This document shows positions 22,901 to 28,279 of a stretch of 28,279 nt of DNA, piece after piece; the stretch's first letter is position 1; every line of letters begins with the position of its first letter. Source of the DNA: an uncultured Akkermansia sp. (GTDB lineage: Bacteria > Verrucomicrobiota > Verrucomicrobiia > Verrucomicrobiales > Akkermansiaceae); NCBI GenBank assembly GCA_904501915.1, contig CAJGCV010000016.1:1-28279 (forward strand), read 5' to 3'. The notes below the pieces were generated by a model. The model ran no database searches, was not told the origin of the DNA, and saw nothing but the letters and a program-made list of their open reading frames with translations. The position numbers were made by a program, and so were the translations under genes.

Positions 22901-23312
22901 GGAAATGAGTCTGATGCAGGGTGAAGCCTATGCTAAGGCAAATGATACGAAGAATGCTCTTATTGCTTACATGAACGTGTTTAACAATAATAAGGGGCAG
23001 ATTCGTCATGCTGGCCCGGCATGTCTGGCAATCATGGACATCTTCTGGAAGCGCAACAATCCGTCACAGGGTATGGCTGGTCAGAAGGGCGGTCAGCACT
23101 CTGACCGCTGGATGGCATGGGATACCGGTAAGAATTACGTGGAGCTTCTGCGCCGCAACAAGTTTGAGGAAAAGATGACCGACGAGGAAAAAGATATCTT
23201 CAACAAGTTGGTTTCCACCGTGCAGAATTACGGTTCCGACCCCGCTGTGATGAAGGAAGATAAGGCTGCTAAGGAACTGCAGCGTAATATCCAGAGTGGC
23301 AAGAAGAAGTAA
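19917..23312 (+). CDS. Large secreted TPR-repeat protein
   Basis: A 1131-residue protein with a Sec-type signal (MNTYTTAVSVMAALALSMPV, cut probably near CQAQ). The mature chain is almost wholly helical with repeated TPR-like pairs, for example VKLLAKQGKTEDAIKLCDTI, KGVTYFSAGRYDEAYAAFKA, VASQYQLGDYEKAAEAAKAL, LTRLYLRTGDAKSAIESSTK and QGEAYAKANDTKNALIAYMN. No enzyme motif is seen. TPR proteins are scaffolds, so this one is likely a periplasmic or outer-membrane-facing partner. It follows exbB-exbD-exbD, and a 336-residue secreted helical protein follows 26 bases later. The setting suggests it transmits or uses force from the ExbB/ExbD channel in place of TonB. From memory and unverified, Akkermansia mucin-use loci hold similar proteins. 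The ATG has no Shine-Dalgarno. Confidence 0.85.
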   Translation: MNTYTTAVSVMAALALSMPVVCQAQDPLSSLTKVKLLAKQGKTEDAIKLCDTIITKFGGKGATAQQFAYVLPYYAWEKGVTYFSAGRYDEAYAAFKAFKDEQRWRDAKQLARAKANSTGAGSREAYEPFFTYALFQMGNCRYKQGVGTDGQNNGDKSKFEDAIKCFEEYLKLIQRDKVTKTEKAQKMDGILCFMLTQAYILKENPDFKKAASYLEMSRKAKGRVPDEMAMEGLNTIVNVAISKPENVGWVYKLIESSPASYNLDPARAASNISKFYNLGQRAYKVMNDALRAGADEQAADAARSANTLFGLVADSPAARTALVAQAKALGKYKQAVTDRGTGIQMSAAYARKWNTNIKAFVDKGAIFEGFSVMSSSVIAKDMGSNRLAKAGFQVLYDRYGKLAQPARSKDAQPTPMRNNIILQLSSLCRMTGDEANALKYEKMLDGVDMGDNNKVLAFQAMSQAVKEQNWEAVMPKAQEVMELLKEDKTNKLYLTARYMLVASQYQLGDYEKAAEAAKALISSGEMKSSEGKDGLTPQEAAKYDNDVYLFLVDAYSRLAHQKPALRNDAIKAFDEYAAKYATTDLKEAPQADKLYYTAISLLMQRANAAADDKSAEADKSTALKYCDHICKNWPTSDLYSTAELLAGSILLNSFDDASKASAMPRLERAAAAGVKLGSKSGRSTAANAYFWLASYAGDYPNEGETEEATKARRRGYAEAYWKDGDAEGDPFALPMTALYLNMVTSKEEYEAAIKRAQTTIAREANYMFKNSKPDPELEKTINTYVDSYVNGSKTYLNKTLTLEEKTAHFTSFPGVDPNDKYTNAIFRMAQISSMNQELVALKDDKSAAEKMENQIQTVFRNMTSSFKAADLTNYICVEVADHLLRYVSKFPDPSTRTEELGIAEEYYQTVIDRKKDLVADAELGLANALSYSKDAAKQNKSADLYKKVSANSDPKVAGPALLGLTRLYLRTGDAKSAIESSTKFLRNKQNSRNRQEMSLMQGEAYAKANDTKNALIAYMNVFNNNKGQIRHAGPACLAIMDIFWKRNNPSQGMAGQKGGQHSDRWMAWDTGKNYVELLRRNKFEEKMTDEEKDIFNKLVSTVQNYGSDPAVMKEDKAAKELQRNIQSGKKK

Positions 23313-23338
23313 CACCCCTAATCATTTATAACAGAAAT

Positions 23339-24349
23339 ATGAAAGTGAAGAATATTATTGGTCTTGCTGTCGCTGCTTTGTCCTGCGTGCAGTTCGCGGT
23401 AGCTCAGCAGCCTGCCAAGAAAGCCACCAAGCTTACTGCGGCGCTTCAGATGACCGGATGGAATAAGGGAAAGCCGGGGATGATGGAGCTCGAACGCGGT
23501 GATGAGGAGGGTAATTTCTACTACTTGCAGGAGGGGACGGAGCAGCTGATGCAGGTTCGTGCTTCCGCATGCAGTATGTTTGTTATCCAGACTCCGGCAG
23601 ATATGGCTTCTGCGCTGACTGATTTTTACGGTGGAGATCTGGAAGATGCCCGCAAGAAATTTGCTGCAGTTAAGAAGAAGTATGCAGCATTTGTCGGGCT
23701 TCCCGGTGCCCCCAGCACAACTGCCGCATTGCATGAGCTCACATGCGCGGTCCGTCTGCTGGATGTTGCCGGAGTCAAGGAGCTTGCTGCTTCCATTCCT
23801 GGCGAGAAAGAACTTATCGGTTCAGATGCGGCCCGTGTTGCAGCTGCCCGTGTCGTGGCGCTGATTGATGACACTCCTGCGTCGTACAAGCCGATCAGCG
23901 AGGCTGTGGTGGCTGCAATAAAGAAACACGGTGCCAATATGGATACCGAATCGTACGGCTGGATGCGCTATGCTCTTGGTCGTGCCGCCGCTGCAGTGAT
24001 GACCGCATCCAAGGATAAGGCGAAAGCCGCTAATGCAGCAGTGGATTTCTACTGCCAGGCGGTGATGAGCATGCATGGTGCGCATAAGAACCTGCCGGCG
24101 GATGCAATTGTGCGAGCCATGACCCTCCTCTGGGATATGCCCGGCGTGCAGGATTATGCAGCCAAGGCTGCCAAACCCATGGATAAGAAGACCTGGGGTA
24201 AGGCTCCGGCAGACTTCCGCGATGCGGTTGCCCTGGCACATTATTACAAAGTGCTCTACGCTGCCTCTGGTGCTGCGGCTAATCCCCTGGTTGACCAGCT
24301 CGATGCTTACTATTTCAATGCCCTGGAAGGCGTGAAGAAAGCACAGTAA
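23339..24349 (+). CDS. Secreted Ala/Lys-rich helical protein of unknown function
   Basis: A 336-residue protein with signal MKVKNIIGLAVAALSCVQF, cut probably after FAVA. The next part (to about residue 80) has mixed strands, including GNFYYLQEGTEQLMQVR. The remainder is Ala- and Lys-rich and helical, with TPR-like pairs such as DFYGGDLEDARKKFAAVKKK and AADFY-like segments near residue 230, and a final helix pair through LVDQLDAYYFNALEGVKKA. No family is recognised. It starts 26 bases after the TPR gene and has no terminator before it, so the two are cotranscribed and probably act together. TATAAC at 23327-23332 could be a weak -10 but lacks a -35. A strong terminator follows. Confidence 0.8.
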   Translation: MKVKNIIGLAVAALSCVQFAVAQQPAKKATKLTAALQMTGWNKGKPGMMELERGDEEGNFYYLQEGTEQLMQVRASACSMFVIQTPADMASALTDFYGGDLEDARKKFAAVKKKYAAFVGLPGAPSTTAALHELTCAVRLLDVAGVKELAASIPGEKELIGSDAARVAAARVVALIDDTPASYKPISEAVVAAIKKHGANMDTESYGWMRYALGRAAAAVMTASKDKAKAANAAVDFYCQAVMSMHGAHKNLPADAIVRAMTLLWDMPGVQDYAAKAAKPMDKKTWGKAPADFRDAVALAHYYKVLYAASGAAANPLVDQLDAYYFNALEGVKKAQ

Positions 24350-24364
24350 AGATACACTCATTCA

Positions 24365-24404
24365 GCATCCGCGGAGGTAACTGCCTTCGCGGATGCGTTT
24401 TTTT
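24365..24404 (+). terminator. Rho-independent terminator of the TPR operon
   Basis: GCATCCGCG (24365-24373) with CGCGGATGC (24388-24396), extended by GAGG/CCTT to about 13 bp, then G and seven T (24398-24404). Confidence 0.9.
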
Positions 24405-24422
24405 ATAGATACCCAGGTAGAA

Positions 24423-24428
24423 AGAGGA
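24423..24428 (+). promoter_or_regulatory. Shine-Dalgarno site of the GNAT gene
   Basis: AGAGGA stands five bases before the ATG at 24434. It is notable because most genes here lack such a site. Confidence 0.6.
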
Positions 24429-24433
24429 TTCCC

Positions 24434-24913
24434 ATGCAGGATATGCTGGTCAGATTATACGCGTTGCCGGATGGCGCATGCATGCGCTCGTCCCTGGCAG
24501 AGCAGGGGGTGCAGATTCGTATGTGCCGCCCATATGAGATACATGCCGTTGAGCAATGGATAGCCCGGACGTTCAGTACCCGCTGGGTGAGCGAGTTTTC
24601 TGTTGCCATGGCGCACCAGCCGCCTGGTTGTATCATTGCCACACAGAATCAGCAGGTAATCGGTTTTGCCTGCTTTGATGCTACGGCGCGCGGCTTCATC
24701 GGCCCGATGGGGGTAGACCCGGAGGTGCGGATGGGAGGGATAGGCAAGGCTCTGCTGGTGACTGCGCTGGAACATATGCGGGCAATGGGCTATGCCTACG
24801 CTGTGATTGGCGGAGTGGGACCGGAAGAGTTTTATGCCCGCACCGTAGGGGCAACCGTCATTCCTGATTCTACCCCGGGAATTTATGCCGACATACTTCC
24901 TGAACCCCACTGA
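24434..24913 (+). CDS. GNAT-family acetyltransferase
   Basis: A 159-residue protein with the GNAT fold, which transfers an acetyl group from acetyl-CoA to an amine. Motif A is clear: IGPMGVDPEVRMGGIGKALL, with RMGGIGKA as the pyrophosphate-binding loop, followed by helix VTALEHMRAMGYAYAVIGGV. The C-terminal strand EEFYARTVGATVIPDS is typical of motif B. The first 70 residues, including RPYEIHAVEQWIARTFS and GFACFDATARGF, should set the acceptor; this cannot be read. It is cytoplasmic. It sits alone after a strong terminator and has a proper Shine-Dalgarno, unlike its neighbours. Confidence 0.88.
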   Translation: MQDMLVRLYALPDGACMRSSLAEQGVQIRMCRPYEIHAVEQWIARTFSTRWVSEFSVAMAHQPPGCIIATQNQQVIGFACFDATARGFIGPMGVDPEVRMGGIGKALLVTALEHMRAMGYAYAVIGGVGPEEFYARTVGATVIPDSTPGIYADILPEPH

Positions 24914-25001
24914 AACATGCCAGTGAGAGAGGCACTTCTGTTTGCCCTCGTAACTATTATTACAAATTCAGTTATTTTTTCTTCAATCATCATACTTTAC
25001 C

Positions 25002-25030
25002 TTGACAGGAGCTTGAAATCCTGCTAAGTT
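25002..25030 (+). promoter_or_regulatory. Promoter of the repeat lipoprotein gene
   Basis: A perfect -35 TTGACA (25002-25007), 17 bases, -10 TAAGTT (25025-25030) preceded by TGC (extended -10). The ATG at 25059 leaves a leader of about 22 bases. Confidence 0.6.
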
Positions 25031-25058
25031 TTGGAACGTAGATTATCTTATTCCCTCC

Positions 25059-26483
25059 ATGAAACATTTTCTCTTCATCCCCTCTTGTGCCTTGCTGGCT
25101 CTCGGCATGCTGACTTCTTGCCAGAAGGAAGACAAGTCTGCCCAGCAATTGGCAGAAGAATTGACCGCAGAGCTTCAGAAGGTTGTCGACTATAAGACGG
25201 CTGAAGCCTTGGCTCCGCGCATTGAAATCCTTCATAAGCGTTTCCAGAACGCGAGTGTGCGTGCCTTTAGTGCTGATGCTAATGCTCTTGCTGCCAGTGA
25301 GGGGAATGCATACGCTGATGCTGTCTGCCGCCTTGTGCGGGAACTGGGGCGTGTACAGGCCAGCAAGCCTGTGACTGCTTTTGATGGAGAGGTGGATGAT
25401 ATTTACCTCATCCGTTCTGTGGGTGTTGCTCGTGGTGCCAGCAAGGAGGATTCCAGCAGAGACCAGTACGCCAAGGGACAGCTGTACATGTACAATGCTG
25501 ATTCTGAAGAGAATAATAAGCTTCCCGACGATATCGCAGAATACTACGGCTCTGACAAGTTGTCGAACGCACTCTCTTACACGGCATCTACAAGTGACAA
25601 CGGTGCTTTCAAATTTGCCTCTGAAGAAGATGTGCCTGCTATTCCTGAAGCGGTAGAAGTGGAGCCTGATGTCGCGACTCCTGCCGACGTTGCTCCGGTG
25701 GAGGAGCCTGCCGCCGAAGAGGAAACCGCTGATGATAGCGATGCCGCAACGGAGGATGAGCCCTCTGCCGACGAAGAACCTGCTGCCGATGATGAGGCTT
25801 CTACAGACGAAGAGCCTGCGGCTGATGAGACTCCCGAGATTGATGACCTTGGCCTGGACGGTGAGACATCTTCTGACTCCGACTCTGCTGCTGATGATAC
25901 TCCGGTGGTTGATGACCTGGGATTGGGAGATGACTCTTCTTCTGAAGAAGAACCTGCTGCTGTAGAGGAACCTGCTGCTGTAGAGGAACCTGCTGCTGAG
26001 GAAGAGCCCGCCGCAGAGGAAGAGCCCGCTGCTGAGGAAGAGCCTGCTGCTGAGGAAGAACCCGCTGCTGAGGAAGAGCCCGCTGCTGAGGAAGAGCCCG
26101 CTGCTGAGGAAGAGCCCGCCGCAGAGGAAGAACCCGCCGCAGAGGAAGAACCCGCCGCAGAGGAAGAACCCGCCGCAGAGGAAGAGCCCGCCGCTGTAGA
26201 GGAAGAACCTGCTGCTGAGGAAGAACCCGCTGCTGAGGAAGAACCTGCTGCTGAGGAAGAACCCGCTGCTGAGGAAGAACCCGCTGCTGAGGAAGAACCC
26301 GCTGCTGAGGAAGAACCCGCTGCTGAGGAAGAACCCGCCGCAGAGGAAGAGCCCGCTGCTGAGGAAGAGCCCGCTGCTGAGGAAGAACCCGCCGCAGAGG
26401 AAGAGCCGTCTGATGATGCTGCCGATGAAGAACCGGCAGACGAAGAGGGTGGCGCAGAGGACGACCTCGACCTTGAGCTGTAA
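25059..26483 (+). CDS. Acidic repeat lipoprotein
   Basis: A 474-residue protein. The signal MKHFLFIPSCALLALGMLTSC ends in LTSC, predicting lipidation at Cys21. Residues 22-190 form a possible folded part with a helix (QQLAEELTAELQKVVDYKT) and a central DGEVDDIYLIRSVG segment. From about residue 195 the chain is acidic low complexity, then 25 tandem EEPAAE-type hexapeptides. Three related short motifs lie outside the repeat: IDDLGLDG (25839 on), VDDLGLGD (25911-25931) and DDLDLEL, the very C-terminus (26460-26480). These could be docking motifs at the end of a long charged, extended stalk. No family is recognised. The promoter is strong and a terminator follows, so it is expressed alone. Confidence 0.8.
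   Translation: MKHFLFIPSCALLALGMLTSCQKEDKSAQQLAEELTAELQKVVDYKTAEALAPRIEILHKRFQNASVRAFSADANALAASEGNAYADAVCRLVRELGRVQASKPVTAFDGEVDDIYLIRSVGVARGASKEDSSRDQYAKGQLYMYNADSEENNKLPDDIAEYYGSDKLSNALSYTASTSDNGAFKFASEEDVPAIPEAVEVEPDVATPADVAPVEEPAAEEETADDSDAATEDEPSADEEPAADDEASTDEEPAADETPEIDDLGLDGETSSDSDSAADDTPVVDDLGLGDDSSSEEEPAAVEEPAAVEEPAAEEEPAAEEEPAAEEEPAAEEEPAAEEEPAAEEEPAAEEEPAAEEEPAAEEEPAAEEEPAAEEEPAAVEEEPAAEEEPAAEEEPAAEEEPAAEEEPAAEEEPAAEEEPAAEEEPAAEEEPAAEEEPAAEEEPAAEEEPSDDAADEEPADEEGGAEDDLDLEL
25947..26399 (+). repeat. Tandem array of 25 units of 18 bp
   Basis: Units of the form GAAGAACCCGCTGCTGAG fill 25947-26399 with one extra GAG codon at 26199-26201. Unit variants differ at wobble bases (cct/ccc, gctgct/gccgca) and cluster in blocks, which points to expansion by slippage or unequal recombination. 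Each unit codes for six residues, so copy changes keep the frame. Confidence 0.95.
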
Positions 26484-26521
26484 TAAATTTTCACCTTGAT
26501 TATCACGTTTTGATGATGCCG

Positions 26522-26557
26522 CCGCGGTTCTCTGCATAAGGGAATCGCGGTGTTTGT
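26522..26557 (+). terminator. Probable terminator of the repeat lipoprotein gene
   Basis: CCGCGGTTC (26522-26530) pairs with GAATCGCGG (26542-26550) with one G-T wobble, followed by the T-rich TGTTTGT. Confidence 0.6.
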
Positions 26558-26578
26558 CTGCAGAAGGATTGCAAGCAT

Positions 26579-27340
26579 ATGCCCCGCTTACTCTTTACAT
26601 GCGCATACGATGGATTCTCATATTGCGGCTGGCAGAGCCAGCGCGAGGGAATATCTGTGCAGGATACAATAGAAGCAGCCATGGCTGCTGTTTTGAAGTC
26701 TCCCCTGCGTATAGCCGCCAGCGGGAGAACGGATGCCGGGGTGCATGCGCATGCGCAGTGTTTTCATACAGATGTGCCTGCAGCTTGCCGCATGACACCG
26801 CAGAACTGGCAGGCTGCGTTGAATGCCCACTTGCCAGCCAGCATCAGGATAACAGCGGTAGAGCCGGTTGCGCCGGATTTTCATGCGCGGTTTGATGCTG
26901 CTGGGAAAGAATATGAATATATCATCTGCAAAGCGCCTGTTTTATCCCCGTTTCTGCATGGCCGCGCCTGGCATATTCCGCATGACTTTGACGAAGACTT
27001 ACTGTCTGCAGCCCTGCAGGAATACGTAGGGGAACACGATTTCCGGCGATTTGCCGCAAACCGTGGCAACGAACCGGCGAATCCTCCGGCAGATTTTTAC
27101 ATCCGGCGCATTTATAGCGCAACGGTGCATAAGGAAGAGGACATATTGCGCTTGCAATTCCATGGTGATGGGTTCATGTACCGGATGGTGCGTCTGCTGG
27201 TGGGGACAGCTCACCAGGTCGCGAGGGAAAAAATGACTCTGGAGCAACTCAGAGAGATGCTCCAGAATCCGTATGCTTCTAAAACGCGCTATTGTGCTCC
27301 GGCTGATGGTTTATACCTGAAACGCGTGTTTTACGCTTAG
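26579..27340 (+). CDS. truA: tRNA pseudouridine(38-40) synthase TruA
   Basis: A 253-residue enzyme of the usual TruA length that converts uridines 38-40 of many tRNAs to pseudouridine. The N-terminus LLFTCAYDGFSYCGWQSQ is typical. The catalytic motif is SGRTDAGVHAHAQ, with Asp52 as nucleophile. Later conserved stretches include FHARFDAAGKEYEYIICKAP, HDFRRFAANRG and GDGFMYRMVRLLVGTAHQVA. AAGGA at 26564-26568 is a weak Shine-Dalgarno ten bases before the ATG. No promoter is clear; it lies after a probable terminator. It converges with the Sel1-like gene. Confidence 0.95.
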   Translation: MPRLLFTCAYDGFSYCGWQSQREGISVQDTIEAAMAAVLKSPLRIAASGRTDAGVHAHAQCFHTDVPAACRMTPQNWQAALNAHLPASIRITAVEPVAPDFHARFDAAGKEYEYIICKAPVLSPFLHGRAWHIPHDFDEDLLSAALQEYVGEHDFRRFAANRGNEPANPPADFYIRRIYSATVHKEEDILRLQFHGDGFMYRMVRLLVGTAHQVAREKMTLEQLREMLQNPYASKTRYCAPADGLYLKRVFYA

Positions 27341-27377
27341 GTAATTCACGTGAGGTTCTGCCGGAAAAAACTGGCTG

Positions 27378-27405
27378 ATGCCCTGCCATTTGCGGGGCAG
27401 GGCAT
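27378..27405 (-). terminator. Hairpin between truA and the Sel1-like gene
   Basis: A 10-bp stem ATGCCCTGCC (27378-27387) with GGCAGGGCAT (27396-27405), eight-base loop. On the minus strand TTTTTT follows about 11 bases later, so it best fits the Sel1-like gene; truA may use it too. Confidence 0.65.
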
Positions 27406-27410
27406 GCAGG

Positions 27411-27968
27411 TCAGTTCTGTTCAGACTGCACCGGGCCGGGGCCCTGCGGGCAGCATGCTTTTTTGTCGCGGTGCTTCCATTCCTTACACTTCTTGGCGCA
27501 GAGTTCCTTGTACATTTTCTGGTACTTGGCAGCCATTTCGGGGTTCTTTTCTACACCCTTACCTTCGGCGTACATGTGCGCGAGCGCGCAGCATGCAGCG
27601 GGATGCCCCTCTTCGGCAGCTTTTTCCAGACCGGGCAGTGACTTTGCGTACCATTCCTGAGCCTTGGCCGCATCAGTGGGGGTGTCTGGTTCAGGCTCTT
27701 CCAGGAGGTACGCGACTGTGTACTGGGCAATCGGATCGCCGTTTTCGGCCTCAATGGTCACGGTTTCGATATCGAGCCATGCCTGCTCTCCGCACTGTAT
27801 GCCTTTGTCTGTCTTAGTGCAAGGCGATTTGCACGGAGCGCAGCTGCCGTCCTCTGTGCAGCAGTTGGCTGCAGGGGCTGCAGGGGTGGCGGTGTCGGCT
27901 TCAGCTGCAGCGGCCCACTGGGTAAGCGCGCACAGCACAGCGGTGGTGGTGAATGCGAATTTCTTCAT
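27411..27968 (-). CDS. Cys-rich secreted Sel1-like repeat protein
   Basis: A 185-residue protein with signal MKKFAFTTTAVLCALTQWA and an AAAA cleavage region. The mature N-terminus has six Cys in close spacing (CC, then C..C, C, C within residues 36-60). The middle has Sel1/TPR-like helix pairs: ENGDPIAQYTVAYLL, GLEKAAEEGHPAACCALAHM and YAEGKGVEKNPEMAAKYQKM. The end has four more Cys (ELCAKKC and KACCPQ). About 12 Cys in a small exported protein suggest disulfides or metal binding. Sel1 repeats mediate protein contacts; the partner is unknown. The ATG at 27968 agrees with a promoter at 27977-28005. Confidence 0.82.
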   Translation of the reverse strand: MKKFAFTTTAVLCALTQWAAAAEADTATPAAPAANCCTEDGSCAPCKSPCTKTDKGIQCGEQAWLDIETVTIEAENGDPIAQYTVAYLLEEPEPDTPTDAAKAQEWYAKSLPGLEKAAEEGHPAACCALAHMYAEGKGVEKNPEMAAKYQKMYKELCAKKCKEWKHRDKKACCPQGPGPVQSEQN

Positions 27969-27976
27969 AGGACTTC

Positions 27977-28005
27977 ATTCTGTGCCCAACTTTCCTGCTT
28001 TTCAA
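27977..28005 (-). promoter_or_regulatory. Promoter of the Sel1-like gene
   Basis: On the minus strand -35 TTGAAA (28000-28005), 17 bases, -10 CAGAAT (27977-27982), eight bases before the ATG at 27968. Leaderless-type spacing. Confidence 0.5.
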
Positions 28006-28089
28006 TCCAACTTTCCACCTGTTTCAAGGGTGAAAATCGGGCCAAAAGGCAAATTTTTTACTTTTTTGCAAAAAAAATAGAAATAATGA

Positions 28090-28118
28090 TTGACTTGGTT
28101 GGCGAGAGCGTGTATACT
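28090..28118 (+). promoter_or_regulatory. Promoter of tRNA-Thr
   Basis: -35 TTGACT (28090-28095), 17 bases, -10 TATACT (28113-28118). Transcription should start near 28125, about 40 bases before the tRNA. A perfect 8-bp hairpin, CGTCTCAC/GTGAGACG (28132-28152), lies in this 5' leader. Confidence 0.8.
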
Positions 28119-28166
28119 TGCCCCGCTTTCACGTCTCACCGCATGTGAGACGCCCGGAGTCAAGTC

Positions 28167-28238
<72 letters not shown>

Positions 28239-28279
28239 TTTTGATTTCTTGCAAGAATAGCAGCTCTAACTTAAATTAA

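Noticed and set aside
20022..23009. 995-codon open frame antisense to the TPR gene
   Set aside because: It lies entirely opposite a well-supported gene, has no family motif or signal, and its composition is what the reverse frame of an Ala/Lys-rich helical protein gives.
25947..26399. Possible CRISPR array
   Set aside because: The 18-bp units are directly tandem without unique spacers and are in-frame codons; there are no cas genes.
24990..26537. 515-codon open frame with FFLSSG repeats opposite the repeat lipoprotein
   Set aside because: The repeats are only the reverse complement of the EEPAAE array. It has no promoter or start context, while the + strand has a signal peptide, lipobox and promoter.
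25577..26578. 333-codon Ser/Ala-rich (SSSAAG) open frame opposite the same array
   Set aside because: Again a reading of the 18-bp repeat in another frame; no signal or domain.
27350..27817. 155-codon open frame on + opposite the Sel1-like gene
   Set aside because: The minus-strand gene has a signal peptide, Sel1-like helices and a promoter; this frame has none.

Overview
The window looks like chromosomal DNA of a Gram-negative bacterium of the phylum Verrucomicrobiota, most likely an Akkermansia relative. This is inferred from gene content: a divergent FtsZ with a long acidic tail next to FtsA, an isolated MreB followed by RNase G, several lipoproteins, and an ExbB/ExbD/large TPR-protein cluster. 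Genes rarely have a Shine-Dalgarno sequence. No species can be fixed without a database search. I see no insertion sequence, prophage, CRISPR array or sign of recent transfer, and no gene-free stretch longer than about 300 bases.

Layout. 1-2205: two convergent glycosyltransferases (GT2 on +, GT4 on -), probably surface polysaccharide enzymes. 2263-5066 (-): mreB, then the ribonuclease gene rng. 5327-9818 (+): a small lipoprotein, the division pair ftsA-ftsZ, and psd for phosphatidylethanolamine synthesis. 9842-11790: a divergent pair, an alpha/beta hydrolase (-) with Asp in place of the usual nucleophile Ser, and a secreted protein of unknown function (+). 11831-16130 (-): a three-gene operon of an AsmA-like envelope protein, a 73-residue IF-1-like OB-fold protein and a double-module U32 (RlhA-type) protein. 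16294-17718 (+): a collagen-like mini-lipoprotein and an alkaline phosphatase lipoprotein. 17818-24349 (+): exbB, two exbD genes, a 1131-residue secreted TPR protein and a 336-residue secreted helical protein. 24434-27340 (+): a GNAT acetyltransferase, a lipoprotein carrying 25 copies of an 18-bp repeat, and truA. 27411-27968 (-): a Cys-rich Sel1-like secreted protein. 28167-28238 (+): tRNA-Thr(GGT).

Two themes stand out. First, most single-gene promoters have a TTG-type -35, exactly 17 bases, and a TA-rich -10 placed only 6-12 bases before the start codon, so their mRNAs should be leaderless or almost so. Second, the ExbB-ExbD-ExbD-TPR cluster looks like a proton-driven envelope machine with no TonB or TonB-dependent receptor gene beside it. 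It is the best candidate here for an incompletely described system. My unverified recollection is that Akkermansia mucin-utilisation loci have related content.
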